Shown here: one piece after another, positions 43,271-55,589 of the stretch
Position numbering within the stretch: position 1 is the first letter of the stretch
How the letters are laid out: each line of letters starts with the position of its first letter
Assembly: GCA_034401795.1 (NCBI GenBank)
Contig: CM067366.1
Location: forward strand, 86,598,464 to 86,662,463
Reading direction: 5' to 3'
DNA: 64,000 bases
Origin: Chaetoderma sp. LZ-2023a
Taxonomy: Eukaryota > Mollusca > Caudofoveata > Chaetodermatida > Chaetodermatidae
Program-made: the position numbers and the translations under genes
Notes under the pieces: generated by a model
Databases searched by the model: none
What the model saw: only the letters and a program-made list of their open reading frames with translations
Told to the model about the DNA's origin: nothing

Positions 43271-44449
43271 ATTGTATGTCTTTAATGAATGTACATTTTA
43301 ACAACCCGCCTGGAAAAAACTTTAAAAATGCTGCCTGTCACTATGGCAGTCACTAACCAGTTGGTACCTGTCATACTCTGATTCCTGCCTGCCACAGGGA
43401 TGTCTTAATCAAGCGCATGGTGTAAGCAATGTAGGATTGAACTTGAATTGGACGACATGTGAGAATTGAAACAATGGTCGCTAAAAAAGTAAACTTACTA
43501 CCAGTGTGCCGTTTTATCGGACTTGCCTTGATAAAGTTGAACAGGTCTGTGACTTTCTCAATTTCATTTCAAACGGATGAACGAATGTCATCGCTTACCG
43601 ACACATCTATTGTATCCGCGAATCTGGTTGGACAAATTCGTGCTGATGTATGCATTCTAAGCATGGTTCGAAATTAGTGAAAAGTTGATGGACTACCAGG
43701 CTTGGCAAATTAGTAGTCCGTCTAAAAATTAGTAGTCGGTAAGGCGTATATGCGACAAGTAGTTTACACAAATTGCACAAATGTGACATGAACAGATGGT
43801 TGAATAATTAATAGTGGACTTCTGAGAATATTGAGGATAGTGTATCAGTCTTCAAGTCTACAGTAGCCAGTATTGTCATTTGTCAGTATAACATATGTCA
43901 GATTCAGAATATACATGTACTGGCTCTGGCCAAGGTCAGGGAGTATAGGAAACCTAAAATAATATGTATTGGCAGATTTGGCAATTACATTGATTGGAAG
44001 CTGTTGCTGCTTAAGGCTGCAACATATCCCAGTCAAATTATTTTCAAAAAAATCAATTATGTACCGCCCAAGAATACTGTGATTTCATTGACTAGGGTTA
44101 ACATATATTTTGTAACTTACCAACCTACATCACATATCCCTTTCAACTGGTAGACTAAACAAAGTACACATCATTCAATACATTGTAAGAAGGCTGAATG
44201 GTGTTAGTGCTTAACTAGAAGCTGTTGTGGGCTATGGCAGCTGTGAGCAACAGGTCCCCCTTAAAAACTTGAAACATATTCAGCAGCTTATTAAGATGAA
44301 ATTGAGTTTCTGCGATACTATGACTTCGGTTGACAAAGTTAACAATTTTTATTTAAAAATTACTAATGGTTGTTTTCTCTGGCTTAAATAGTGAATGATA
44401 AAAAGGTTTAGTGTGATCAGTGTGTATCAATCGGCCCACGTGTTACTAG

Positions 44450-45290
44450 TTTTACTACGAATACTACGAATGCTATATATAGAGATACTACTACGTAATT
44501 CATAAAATTACCGCGTAAAACATTGTTTATTTTCTTTACTTTCGGTAGTTTCATTGCGATTCATTGGTTGCTTTCTATATAGTTATATTTATTAACCAAT
44601 AATCTTGCGAGAAAGTATGTTCCCGACTGGAGAAGAGAACTCGAGAACACTCAGCAATATGTCGAAGGCGACATGCCATTTTAAATGTGTTGCTGACGCG
44701 AATCAAGTGCGATACGCCGCCGTACCATGGCTAACTATACTGTGTCGGCCTTGATTTGGGGATGTGCTAACAGGAGTTTAGCATTCGCGATGATATAACT
44801 CAGTTTCCGAGACAAACATTGTCTAAATCAACCTGAATCAGCCTGGATAAACTTGTATTTTTAAAGTTTATCATAATGCTAACTAATGACGAGGCAGTGA
44901 CCAATAGCTATACCCCCCCCCCCCCCCCCCCCCCCCCCTATAGGAGAATTTAGATTTACAAGAGATTCTGTTGCGAGCAATATGTCGACGACCGTGAATA
45001 CCCCGTGTACATATTGCGAGTTTCTGACTGGTGTCCAAACTCAAAACTGAAGTGTGTGTAACAGTTTATTATTATACCGGAATGAGGAAGCTGTTAGCGC
45101 ATGCGCGCATCGCTCGCTTATAGAATTTGACAGATCAACATGACATTTTCACGGTAAAATACATAAACTAAAACATTAAATACACACATTGCTGCCGGAC
45201 AAAAGGACAAGTCCCAAATTTATTGTGCCTGTCAACTATCTATTTACTATTGTACGATGACCGTGACCGGCGCCTTATTTCCAGGCTTGA
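44450..45290 (+). other. CpG-richer stretch with promoter-like features, uncertain
   Basis: Contains ATTGGTTGC and ACCAATAATC (CCAAT boxes in both directions, 44572 and 44596) and two short ORFs each beginning within CAATATGTCGA (44659 and 44981), of about 31 and 22 codons. A run of 26 C lies between them. It may be an internal promoter or the edge of an unknown element. Confidence 0.2.
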
Positions 45291-45300
45291 ATAAACATTC

Positions 45301-45392
45301 TGTTAAATATTTAGAAACTAATTTAACTGGGAGCTGTTGCTGCCATTAGCAGCCACAGCTCCCAGTCAAATTAGTTTCAAAATGTTCAACAG
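45301..45392. repeat. 'ttgactgg' palindrome, well preserved
   Basis: Near-perfect inverted arms from TGTTAAATATTTAGAAACTA to GAGCTGTTGCTGCC and back (AGCCACAGCTCCCAGTCAAA to ATGTTCAACAG). RNA from it would form a ~44-bp stem. Confidence 0.8.
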
Positions 45393-45925
45393 CTTACCTG
45401 TATAGTTACATTGAAATGTAAATTCTGGAATTCAAGTTTCAAAGATTCAAATCCATTCCAACATGCATACAAAATGGGCGTGCCTTAGCTATAAATGTGT
45501 TCCTCTGCACAAGCACAAATTTCAGTCCCCACTATTTTTTCGGAGACCAAGACACTAGTTGGGAATACTTGTTTTCTAGAACAACAAATCTGTTATATTT
45601 GAGTTGAATTTGATCAGCTGGTTCCCATAAGTAGCTCTGTATAGACAAAAAGGATGGATCTTGAGGCGGGTGAGGAGTGGGTGATTTATCATCTGATTTA
45701 ATGAGACACCATCAATTCCATTTTCATGAAGGCTGAGAGACTACCTGTCTTTGTTAATTCTTTAACTTTGAAATTTATTAAATAAATAAATGTCCAATTG
45801 CTGACTAATTAAGACATATATTTAATTTTAATGTGATTCCTAGTTTGATTTTTAACTCACCAAATGAGTTTATGCCATCGCAAAGCTTCCATTGTCCACT
45901 CGGCTATCCATCACCAGCTTTTTCT

Positions 45926-46175
45926 TTAACCCTCAAATTTGTTCAAGAAAAATTAAATTTTCTCATAGAAAATGTCCAATTGCAGACCAAGAGAAGCCTA
46001 TTTTAGAAAATTTATCACTGGAATAACTGGCTCGGTTATCAAGCCATGCCTGGCTTGGTTATTGAGCCAGTCATTCCAGTGGTAAATTAAAAAAAAAAAG
46101 GCTTGGTCTACAAATGGATATTTCTCAAGACCACAGCAGAAGCCATTTTTGGCTAATATGAGTGTTAAAGGGTTG
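45926..46175. repeat. 'actggctc' palindromic repeat with extended centre
   Basis: TTAACCCTCAAATTTGTTC at the left, AGTGTTAAAGGGTTGA at the right. The centre has an extra pair (TATCAAGCCATGCCTGGCTTGG), so it looks like a copy enlarged by partial duplication. Confidence 0.7.
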
Positions 46176-46584
46176 ATTAATTGTTAATAAACGACAAGTC
46201 ATAGCTTTTTTTAAACTAACCTGACTGAAAGGAACTTAGGATTCAGAACTTTGTAGTTGCAACTCGCAACTAGTATAAGTCTGTCTTTCTGTCGGTCGTT
46301 CTGTCAGCCAAGTTTCTGACATTACTGATAGAGCTGTCGCAGCTAGTACATGTATAGCGCGGTTTTCAATTAAAATGTTTGGGAGCACCACCTCTACCCA
46401 CCCCACCTCGCCCCTCTCCCCTGTGGTGATGCAATGTAGGAGTTCGAATTCTATAAAGAAATGTGACTGGTCATCTGGGATTCTCTAAAATTTTGAGGCA
46501 ATCTCATCTGTGTTGAAGCAAACATGCCTGAAAAGCTCTAGCGTGGAACATCTATACACCATGCAGAAATGTGATTGAACAATT

Positions 46585-47982
46585 TTAGCTCACCTGGCCA
46601 GAATGGCCAATTGAGCTTATGCCGTGACGATCGTCCGTCTGTCTGGCATCCGGCAACTTTTTCTTTAAGCAACCTCAAGAACCACTGGGCCAATTTCAAT
46701 TATTTATGACAGCAACCGTAGGGCATTGAAATCCAAGTTTGTTCAAACAGCGGCCAATTTGGCCAGCTGCCATCTTAGATTTTGGCCGATTTTTAGAAAC
46801 GTCTTTAACAATCTTCTACAAATCCACTTGGGGGATTGACTCAAAACTCATGAAAGAATAGTTAGGCCAAGAGCTGAACCAGGACTATTCAAGGGAACGT
46901 GATTGGCCAAATGGTTCAATGGATCTATCTTGGATCATCTAGTTTTCACAAAAATGACTTCTCCAGAACCGCTGAAAGGATCGGGCCAAAATTTAAGAGA
47001 TATGATTAGGGATTAAGTAAGGGCCATTAAATTTTGTTCAATGAAAGTTGATGTGTTTGGTGGGCATATTGGATTTTTTTATTTGATGGATTTTGAAGCC
47101 GAAAATGTTTTTATATGGGTTTTTGTGTATACTGATTGCAAATTTCCACTTTCAAAACTGCTGGATAAACAGTTTGGCGCTCATCTTAGATCTTTTTCCC
47201 GCCAAAAACTCCTATACTAAAGCAATAGGAAATTTAAAATGTCTTCTCGGGAACCAAAGGGTCGATTTTAATAATATTTGACAGGAAGCATCCTTAGGGC
47301 ATAGAGATCCAAGTTTGTTCAAAGGAAGCCGATTAGCCAATTTGGTCATCTTAGATTTTTGGATGATTTTGAGAAATGTCTTTTACTCAGAAACTGTTTG
47401 TAGGATTGATTTGAAACTCAAGAAACATCATCTAGGGCAAAAGCAAAACCAACTTTGTTCGTGGAAATTTGATTGGCCAAACTTTGTTCGGGAAATTTGA
47501 TTGGCCAAATACTCAACAACCATCTTGCATGACCTAATTTTCACGAAAATTAGTTGTCCTCCCAAACCCCTGTACATAGGGATTGGGGTGAAGGTTGGGA
47601 TGTTTGGTTAGGGACTATGATCCCTCTAGTTTGTTCAATGAAGTTAGTACATTAAAATACATGGACGCCATCAACCAATCGGGTTTCACCATTTTGGTGG
47701 CCAAATTGAAAATTTGTCTGATGTATTTTGAAGCAGAAATTGATTTTGTTTATGTTTTGTGGTATGATTTCAAATTTTCTACTTTCTAAATTGTTGGATA
47801 TTCGGGTTGGTGGACATCTTAGATTTTTCCCGCTAATAACTCCCATAGTGAACCCATTCGAAATTGAAAATGGCTGGTAGGATGCAATTTTGGTCAAAAC
47901 CTTAGGTTCTACTTATAGCCGATGGCCATTCTAGTTAAAATGCCTATGATCCAGGTGAGCGATACAGGCCTATTGTTCCTCT
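46585..47982 (+). repeat. AGCTCACCTGG dispersed repeat, 1.4-kb copy
   Basis: Begins TTAGCTCACCTGGCCAG and ends CCAGGTGAGCGATACAGGCC. The interior has two or three degenerate ~600-bp units sharing GGGATTGACTCAAAACTCA / GATTGATTTGAAACTCAAG and GAAGCATCC(T)TAGGGCATAGAGATCC. No coding sequence. The same interior phrases occur at 57380-57950. Confidence 0.65.
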
Positions 47983-48480
47983 GGTTCTGCTGTAAGTCCC
48001 CTATATTTGATAAGATTTGGACTTATTTTTGTGTAACTTACCTCATGGTTAAACAGTATTTACCTGGCATACTTGTCAAACAGCTGACTTATTGTCAAAG
48101 TGTTCCTAAATGGCAACTGATCACATTTCATTTGATTTCAAATACCGTAATTATACACCTTGGTAAGTTATAGCAACCAAACATCAACCCCACCCCCCCC
48201 CCCGCACGCACGCATGCACGCACGCACGCACGCACTTGGAACCAGAATGAAAATGGTGAAAATAGCATGGTCTGTCTGTGTATAAACAATTTTTATCTAA
48301 TGTATGTAAATAGCTCATCAAAAGGAATCCTAGTAATAAGAATCAATGTAAATACTAATGTGTATTGTTTGTGTGTGTATATGATCAGATTTAATGCCGC
48401 TATTAGTTGGTTATATGTCTTATTACTTTTCTCACAAAGTATGTAATTACTTAACTGTCGGACTGCTGCAAGCCACTAAG

Positions 48481-48859
48481 TTGACTGCGTGCTGTTGCTG
48501 CCTAACAATAGGCAGCAACAGCGCCAAGTCAAATTAATTTCAAAGTATTCAACAACGTGTTTATTACCGGTAAATAGTAAATCCATCGAAGCCAAACAAT
48601 TCATACACTTGACAGACTTTAACCCTTTGGTGACGATAGCGGCCAAAATCGGCCTTCTTAGTGGTCTAGAGGAATGCCCATTTGCAGACCAAGAAAAGAA
48701 AATTTTTTGAAAATTTACAACTGGAATGACTGGCCCGATAACCGGGCCTGTCATTCCAGTTGTAAATTTTCAAAATTAGTCTTCTCTTGGCCTGCAAATT
48801 GGCATTCAAAAAGCAAATATTTTAATTTTGATGAATAAATTTTGTCACTAAAGGGATAA
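48481..48859. repeat. Adjacent 'ttgactgg' and 'actggctc' palindromes
   Basis: 48481-48554 has TTGACTGCGTGCTGTTGCTGCC and its inverse. 48619-48859 has ACTGGCCCGATAACCGGGCC within ACAACTGGAATG/CATTCCAGTTGT, edged by TTAACCC and AAGGGATAA. In the core both G-C changes are paired on the two arms, so the stem is kept. Confidence 0.75.
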
Positions 48860-49518
48860 CTGTTCCTGATGGAGCTAGATACATGTATGCCATTCAATAT
48901 GCATTTTAATTGTGATGTCACATAATGGACCTTTCCAGTTTCACCCATACCCCGCGCATCTCTAGCTAAGCTCCACCCACGCTTCGGCCATGTTGGGATC
49001 CATTGATCCCAGAACTCCCTGACTATTAATTTCCAGAAAACTGCAGCTATGCTGTTAAATATTTTCAAACTAAGTTCAGTCAAATTAGTTTCACAATATT
49101 CAACAGAATGTTTATTGAATTGTAAAGACATACAATTCGTACAACATGTCGGACTATTAAGCATTAAAGAAGGACTATTTGGAACCATTCATGACATCAT
49201 GATTGTGACGTCATCCTACATATCACTTAGTTCACTATGATGTCAGATGATTGTTGGATAAACTGGAAAGTGAATTGATTTTGATGTCTTATACTTGAGT
49301 GGTAGATCAGATCTCTCCATTCTGGCACATTTTGCCATTTGTTGACGGATCAACACCAAATTTGGCAGATATGTTTTCCTTTTGACAATATCATAATGTT
49401 GCCACTTGTCAACAAAACTGCCCCTTTTTGACCATTTTCTTCTGGAATTCCCAGAAATTCTAAGTATGAAACTCAAAACGATAAGTACTAATTTCCTTTA
49501 CATTAGAACTTTAAACCA

Positions 49519-49641
49519 CAGTTATCGAGCCAGTCATTCCAGTGGTAAATTTTCAAAAATAGTCTTCTTTATTCTGCAAATGGACATTCCTCAAGACCAA
49601 TGCAGAAGGCCTTTTGGCTGATATGAGTGTTAAAGGGTTAA
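49519..49641. repeat. 'actggctc' repeat, right half only
   Basis: TATCGAGCCAGTCATTCCAG, TTCTGCAAATGGACATTCC and GAGTGTTAAAGGGTTAA without the left arm. Confidence 0.6.
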
Positions 49642-50450
49642 AGGCTAAATGGCACCCCCCCCAAGCTTCCACACACACTCATAGTAAAAAAATTATTGGT
49701 AACTAAAAAAATCATTGGCGGGCTGTAGCTACCACGCACGCACGCACGCACGCACGCACACGCGTGCTCGCGCACTCCCTCACATTTTGACAAGTTGTTG
49801 ATTAAGTTGTAATATTAACTCTAACACTTGAAATGTTGGTGTCTTGATCAATTTCACCATACTGTACAGGAAATCTAGTGAATATTTGAAAACTAATTCA
49901 ACTGGAACCTGTTGCTAACATAGGCAGCAACAGCTATCAATCTAATGGACATAATCAATTACATCACATTTAGACTGACTTCGCCATCATAACTGACAGA
50001 TATACTCTGTCATGAAGCTGGAATAGTCTTTCAAGGGTATGAACTGTATGTCTTCGATGGATTTACTATTTAATAAATGTTCTGTTAAAAACATTGAAAC
50101 TAAATTTACTGGGAATTCAGGGTTTAATCGATCCAAGCACCGGAAAACTGGGCAGAGCTTAGCTAGAGATGGGCGGGCCATCGCTGGAAATGGATCCCTC
50201 TATTGCTTTCAGAATATTGAACAGAATATAGATAGCTCAAATTAGAAAGAATTTGTTCTTTCTGCTGTATGAGCATTAGGTAGTAAAAGACTACCCATAA
50301 ACCAGTGGTTTAATTTGAGCCGGTCTTTCGTGTTTGTATCCTTGTGTTTTAGACATTCATTTGCTATGCTATGTATTTTAATGGTTATGTTTTAACCCTT
50401 TCACTGACAAATCCTTGAAAAATTCAATTCTTTGCGATATAAAACTAGTT

Positions 50451-50514
50451 CTGTTGAATATTTTGATATTATTTTGACTGGAAGCCAGTCAAATTAATTT
50501 CAAAATATTCAACT
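50451..50514. repeat. Compact 'ttgactgg' palindrome 177 nt before exon 8a
   Basis: CTGTTGAATATTTTGATATT joined through TTGACTGGAAGCCAGTCAA to its inverse ATTTCAAAATATTCAAC. A nearly loop-free perfect stem in the pre-mRNA just upstream of the duplicated exons. Confidence 0.75.
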
Positions 50515-50690
50515 GTTCCTGTATGGTTGCCTTGAAAATGTGTTATGGGGAATTCAGTGTTGAAAGGGTTAAACTTGTTCGTCGCTATAATGATGATATT
50601 TCAGGCGAGCATCAGACCTTCTAGAACAATCATTTTAACTTGATTTGTAAAGATTTCTCTGGAGAAAGATTGTAATATTATTTTTTGCAG

Positions 50691-50749
50691 ATGGCAGGAA
50701 GGGTGGACCAATTCGTCATGGCGATTCAACACCAGATACATTCCTTAAT
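50691..50749 (+). CDS. UCHL3: UCHL3-like gene, exon 8a (catalytic Asp, version A)
   Basis: 59 nt with acceptor TTTTTTGCAG and donor AAT/GTAAGT. With the G from exon 7 it reads DGRKGGPIRHGDSTPDTFLN, matching the DGRKxxPIxHGxT motif that carries the catalytic Asp (human Asp184). It enters in phase 1 and leaves in phase 0. A second version of the same exon follows after a 60-nt intron. Version A keeps the family's Arg after Asp-Gly, so it is probably the ancestral form. Confidence 0.92.
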
Positions 50750-50809
50750 GTAAGTATTTATATACGTAAATAGTTGTACATATAGTAGAAACATTGTTAT
50801 TATTTTCAG

Positions 50810-50868
50810 ATGGCGTTAAGAGTGGACCAATTCGTCATGGTGATTCAACTCCTGGGACATTCCTTAGT
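50810..50868 (+). CDS. UCHL3: UCHL3-like gene, exon 8b (duplicate of exon 8a)
   Basis: 59 nt, the same length and phases as exon 8a, with acceptor TTATTTTCAG and donor AGT/GTAAGT. With the G from exon 7 it reads DGVKSGPIRHGDSTPGTFLS. I count 10 base differences from 8a, giving four changed residues (R/V, G/S, D/G, N/S). Including both 8a and 8b in one mRNA would break the frame, since 8a ends in phase 0 and 8b needs phase 1. That is the usual arrangement of mutually exclusive exons. Confidence 0.88.
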
Positions 50869-52480
50869 GTAAGTAGATGTATGTGTATGTAATGGATGCA
50901 TATCTAATGCAGAGTTGGTCTGGTGGTAACGTTTGTGGTCTAGGCGCTGTCACCTGTTTTGGGTTTGGTCCCCATCGATGCTAGTACCTTAATGCCACGA
51001 ATACCTGTATAAACAGAGATCTCATGCTTAAACCCTTATCACTCTGATGTCAGTATTCTAGATCTTTTTGTCACTAGCAAAGAATCTGGTGTACATTTTT
51101 GTAGACGAGTTTGCTGTCATAGACATTTGTTAAAAAATGAATACCAGATCATCTTTTAATTTAATTTAAAAATTTTTAATTTTACCATCCGTATTGTAAC
51201 GATTAATGGTCAAGTGTGGTGAAGACATTTCTGCTTAACTGTCTCGCGGCTGTGAGCTGATTCGCGATGTTCCAGTTACACTGCTTGATTGCGGCTTTCT
51301 GGAAAACGTAAGATAGTCCCAAATTGTGGCTTTCACCCCAATGCTTGATCAGTTGATGTCATTTGACTAGTCTTCGTAATTAACCCATATTTCAAATATT
51401 AAGATTTTAAACTATATTCTCATTGGTCTGTGAGACTTGATCCTGTAACCATCTGAATAAATATACAAATGTCAATGTCAAAGTGAAATGATTTTTCAAG
51501 AATATTTGCAAGACAGCAAGCAACCCAACCAAACATGCACACACACCCAAACTATGCCCACACATCCACCCACACATACGTGATATGCATACATGTATGT
51601 AAAGGTGCATGCGCACAAACCCACCCAACGGCCACTCATCAACCAACCAGAACTGACACATGCATGCATCCATCCACTCACAGGCACACATGCACGCACA
51701 CACGCACGCACGCACACTGGAACTGAGTCCCATTTTGTATCACTATCAACCGAGTCATAAAATTATCGCATTGCACAAGCTTTATCTTCGCCGAGGTTGA
51801 TAATCATGGTATCTGATAGGAAATGGGACTGTTTGAGATTATATTTATCATATTTATACTGATATTATAACAATTTTTCCAATAAGGTTGATCTCTGAAA
51901 CCTGTGTGAACACAGCATTTTGTGCTGTTCGCTTTCGTCGCTGTGACGCTTCACTTGTTAAGAGTTCTGACCAATGCGGCACAACAAATATGACAAACAA
52001 AATGTTATTTCTAATTTAAAATTACTTTGAATCCAACTTAAAATTTCTGTCTCAATCAAGTTTACAAACCTATTTCATAACTAGGTATTATATATATATA
52101 TATATATATTACAAAATTTAAATCAACAACGTAGCATAACCGTCTTGTTTACACTAGCCGTTGCCAGGAAAGATTTGCGGTGCCACAAGGCATGTGGAAT
52201 TATTATGCAAAAAAATTCTCTACATTTGTAACCAATGACAATAGAGAAATATGCAATGGGCTCAAAGACCTGTTCATATGATAAATTAATATATTGATAG
52301 AGCCAACCATAACGACTAAATGGGACTGAATTTTGTATATTGTGTATATGTCATATCATACACCGTCCATCATACTGCAATTCTAAAACTACCCAACATG
52401 CAATAACTCTTTCAATGACAAACTCCTAGATAAATCAAATTCTTTACGTTCTAAGAAGTACTTGTAGTACAGGTATTCTG
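50869..52480 (+). other. Sequence downstream of exon 8b, no gene seen
   Basis: Presumed intron. Contains a (CA/GCAC)-rich tract at 51535-51715 and (TA)n at 52090-52110. I looked for the missing last hydrolase exon (expected to encode a RDPxxLRF-like motif) and did not find it here or further on. Confidence 0.5.
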
Positions 52481-52604
52481 TTTAATATTTTGCCATTTGT
52501 TTAAGTGAGAGCGATTGCTGCCTAAGTTGCATAATATTCAACAGGTTTGCAGCAGCATTGCCCTGAAATTGAAATATTGGGAAGTCATCGGTGATGGGGT
52601 TAAA

Positions 52605-52920
52605 ACACTCACACATACGTTCAGACGTGCACATAGATATGCATATTCACACACGCACACGCTCTCGCTCTCACTCTCTCCCGCGCTCCCTCTCTCATCT
52701 TACCCCCTCCCACCCCACTTGCTCGCTTGCACGCACACGCGCACGTCCTCCCAGATGAGAATGCATGCACTCCCGCAAGCATACTCGTGCACACATGCAG
52801 GCACACACTCATTCACTCACTAACTCAGTCGCTCAAGCACTTGTACGCACTCACACACCAACCAACCCACTCACTCCTCAGGCTCGGACGCACACAAGAG
52901 CCTACACACCCACGCTTACA
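52605..52920. repeat. CA/CT-rich low-complexity tract
   Basis: Degenerate CACACG, CTCTCT, and CACTCACTCA phrases. Open frames across it are low-complexity artefacts. Confidence 0.7.
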
Positions 52921-53299
52921 TGTAGTGACAGACGACAAATTCATTGATAGAGATTCGCCTTTACATGTCAACAGACACATATGCATTTTTTCAATGGTAT
53001 TATTAATGTATTTTTGTGCTTTAGAATCAGGGCAGTCATCGCTCAGCTGGACAGATAACAATAGAAGATACATGTAATAGAATTTGATCTGTCTGTTAAC
53101 TCCTCATGTGTCAACAGCGCCTCAAAGCGCTCAAAATACTACTTATATCAATCAATCGTTTTAATGGTCAACATTTTTCAACTAATTTTAATTATAGAAG
53201 ACTATTTTTATAAATTTACCACTGGAATTTTGGCCGGCTTGATGATCAAAAGGGTAGTGTTAAAGATAATTTTACTTTTTTAGTTTTTACTTAGCCAGT

Positions 53300-55540
53300 G
53301 TCCATTTGAAGGGCAAGAGTAGAGTATTTTTGAAAATTTGCCACTGGAATGACTGGCTCGGTTACGGAGCCAGTCGTCATTCCAGTGGTAATTATTAAAA
53401 CATGCTCTTCTCTTGGCCTGCAAATAGACATGCCTCAAGACCACTACGTAGCTGATTTTGGTTGGTTTTAACTAAAAGGTTTGAAGTTAGAATGGTTAAG
53501 TTGACACAAGAGTGGCTAGCTAACCATTGACCCTTTAACTAACTGGCTGCTACAAGCCACCAGACAATGATTTCATTGGGTAATTTTGAAATCAGTTTGA
53601 CTGAAAGTTGTTGGTGTCTTAGTTTTCAAAATATTCAACATATCCAGTTAAACCCAATTGAAAATGTAGTCTGCAGAAATTCAGCAGGCAAAACAGTTAA
53701 TGGTCAAATTTGTTCAGGCTAATTTCACTCTTTCAATGTCCATTTGCAGACCAAGACTGTCCAAGAGAAATATATTTTTGAAAATTTAACAATGGTTCAT
53801 TGACCATTGACTTTGGCAGGCTTTGACCAGTGACTAAAGGGTTAAGTGGTCTCCATGTTGAATACATTGGAGCTTTCTTACACAACCACACCAGTCTGCA
53901 ACACTTTTACGCTTTAACCCTCAAATTTATTCAAGAAAATTAAAATTTCCTCATAGAAAATGTCTATTTGCAGACCAAGAGAGAACTATTTTTACAAATT
54001 TACCACTGGAATGACTGGCTCGGTCATAACCGAGCCAGTCATTCTAGTGGTAAATTTTTAAAAATAGTCTTCTTTTCGTCTACAAATGGACATTTCTCAA
54101 GACCGCTGCAGAAGCCTTTTTTTGGCTGATATAAGTGTTAAAGGGGTAAAAATGATATAATGTCTTACGCAACTAATATATGCTGTGAAGGTAAGCATGT
54201 GAAAATTATCTGTCCAAATAACAATGTACAGCTAGCTGACTACTGAAGTGAGAGAATCAGGAAATATTTTCCTAATCAGTAGATTTACAACGGTGCACTG
54301 AAAGACCCACATAAACACCACCTTAGTACGTTAGTGACAATAACAAGCGTTGAAACATGATACTGTTAATAAACATAATTATTGAATTTTATTGAGGCAT
54401 GAAATATATATATGTATTTATAAAATTTAAAGTTGGGTTATTGCGCTATTTTGTATGTATGGGGTTAAGAATTCGATATGTGTCTACGTGTTTTTGGCCT
54501 CCTAGGCTTTTTCATTGATGCGCTACATTAATTAACTCTAACAGTGCAGCTGTCCAAAACCACTTCTGTTGTGATGATGTGATCGTGATAAATGTCCATT
54601 TGCAGACTTAGAGAAGACTATATTTTGAAGAATTACCACTTGAATGACTGGCCAGTTATTCAAGTAATAAATTTAAAAAAAAAAATCTCAGACTTGAAAT
54701 GGACATTTTCTATGAGAAAATTAAAATGTTCATGAACAAATTTGGTGGTTAAGGAGTTAATGATTGTCAACGTGACGAGACATGTTCTAGAATTTTTTTG
54801 CAGTAAGAATGAGCATTAGTCTCTCAATTTGCCATTTCTATTGCATCAGAAATGTATGTATTAACATATTAACCCTCAAATCTGGTCAAGAAAATTGAAA
54901 ATTTCTCATAGAAAATGTTCATTTGCAGACCAAGAGAAGAATATATTTGTCCATCAGTGATTTTCTCCAAGCTATAGCTGAACACTTTAATGGCTAAGTT
55001 TGGTCGAAAAAAATCTAAATATGTCCCTTTTCAATGGCAATTTGAAGGGCAAGAGAACACTATTTTTTGAAAATTTACCACTGGAATGACTGGCTCGCTT
55101 ATCGAGCCAGTCATTCCACTGGTAACTCTTCATAAGTAGACTTCTCTTGCGCTGCAAATATCCATTCCGTAAGACGACCTCAGCGGCCGATTTTGGCCTA
55201 CGTGACCAGTAAGGGGTAAAACACCTTCGCATGCATTAACCGAGACTGAAACATGATGTATAGATTCATTCGGGCCTATATGTTCATGTCAAGCTCAAAG
55301 GTATGGCAGGTAGCCTTACCCACTTATAATGCCTGACCAACCTTTAAACCTGTAATGCCTAGGATAGCCTAAAATGCTCTTTGTAATGCCGTAGCTTCTG
55401 CAGTGGTCTTGAGAAACGTCCAATTGCAGACCAAGAGAAGGCTATTTTTTTTTAGTCTTCTCTTGGTCTGCAAATGGACGTTTTATATGAGCGATTTAAA
55501 TTCTTTTGAACAAATTCAAGGGTTATGGAATTTCCATTTG
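53300..55540. repeat. Cluster of 'actggctc' palindromic repeats
   Basis: At least six copies or parts: 53300-53480 (core ACTGGCTCGGTTACGGAGCCAGT), ~53700-53840, 53913-54149 (core GGCTCGGTCATAACCGAGCC), 54592-54760, 54987-55219 (core GGCTCGCTTATCGAGCC) and 55405-55540. All share GTCCATTTGCAGACCAAGAG-type outer arms and TTAACCCT/AAGGGGTAA-type edges. The cores differ in sequence yet stay palindromic. Confidence 0.75.
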
Positions 55541-55589
55541 CATTTTCACGCCAAGAGATTTTTGTCGAGACAGGTATCCGGCGGTGGCG

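Larger units (their letters stand above)
42241..50690 (+). other. Intron 7 of the UCHL3-like gene
   Basis: 8.4 kb. Besides the repeats listed separately it holds a CpG-richer stretch (44450-45290) with CCAAT-like boxes and short ATG starts, a run of 26 C (44913-44938), and (GCAC)n tracts (48205-48240, 49733-49762). I find no additional hydrolase exon. Confidence 0.6.

Noticed and set aside
51407-51733. 108-codon minus-strand frame rich in Cys
   Set aside because: Arises from the CA/GCAC low-complexity tract.
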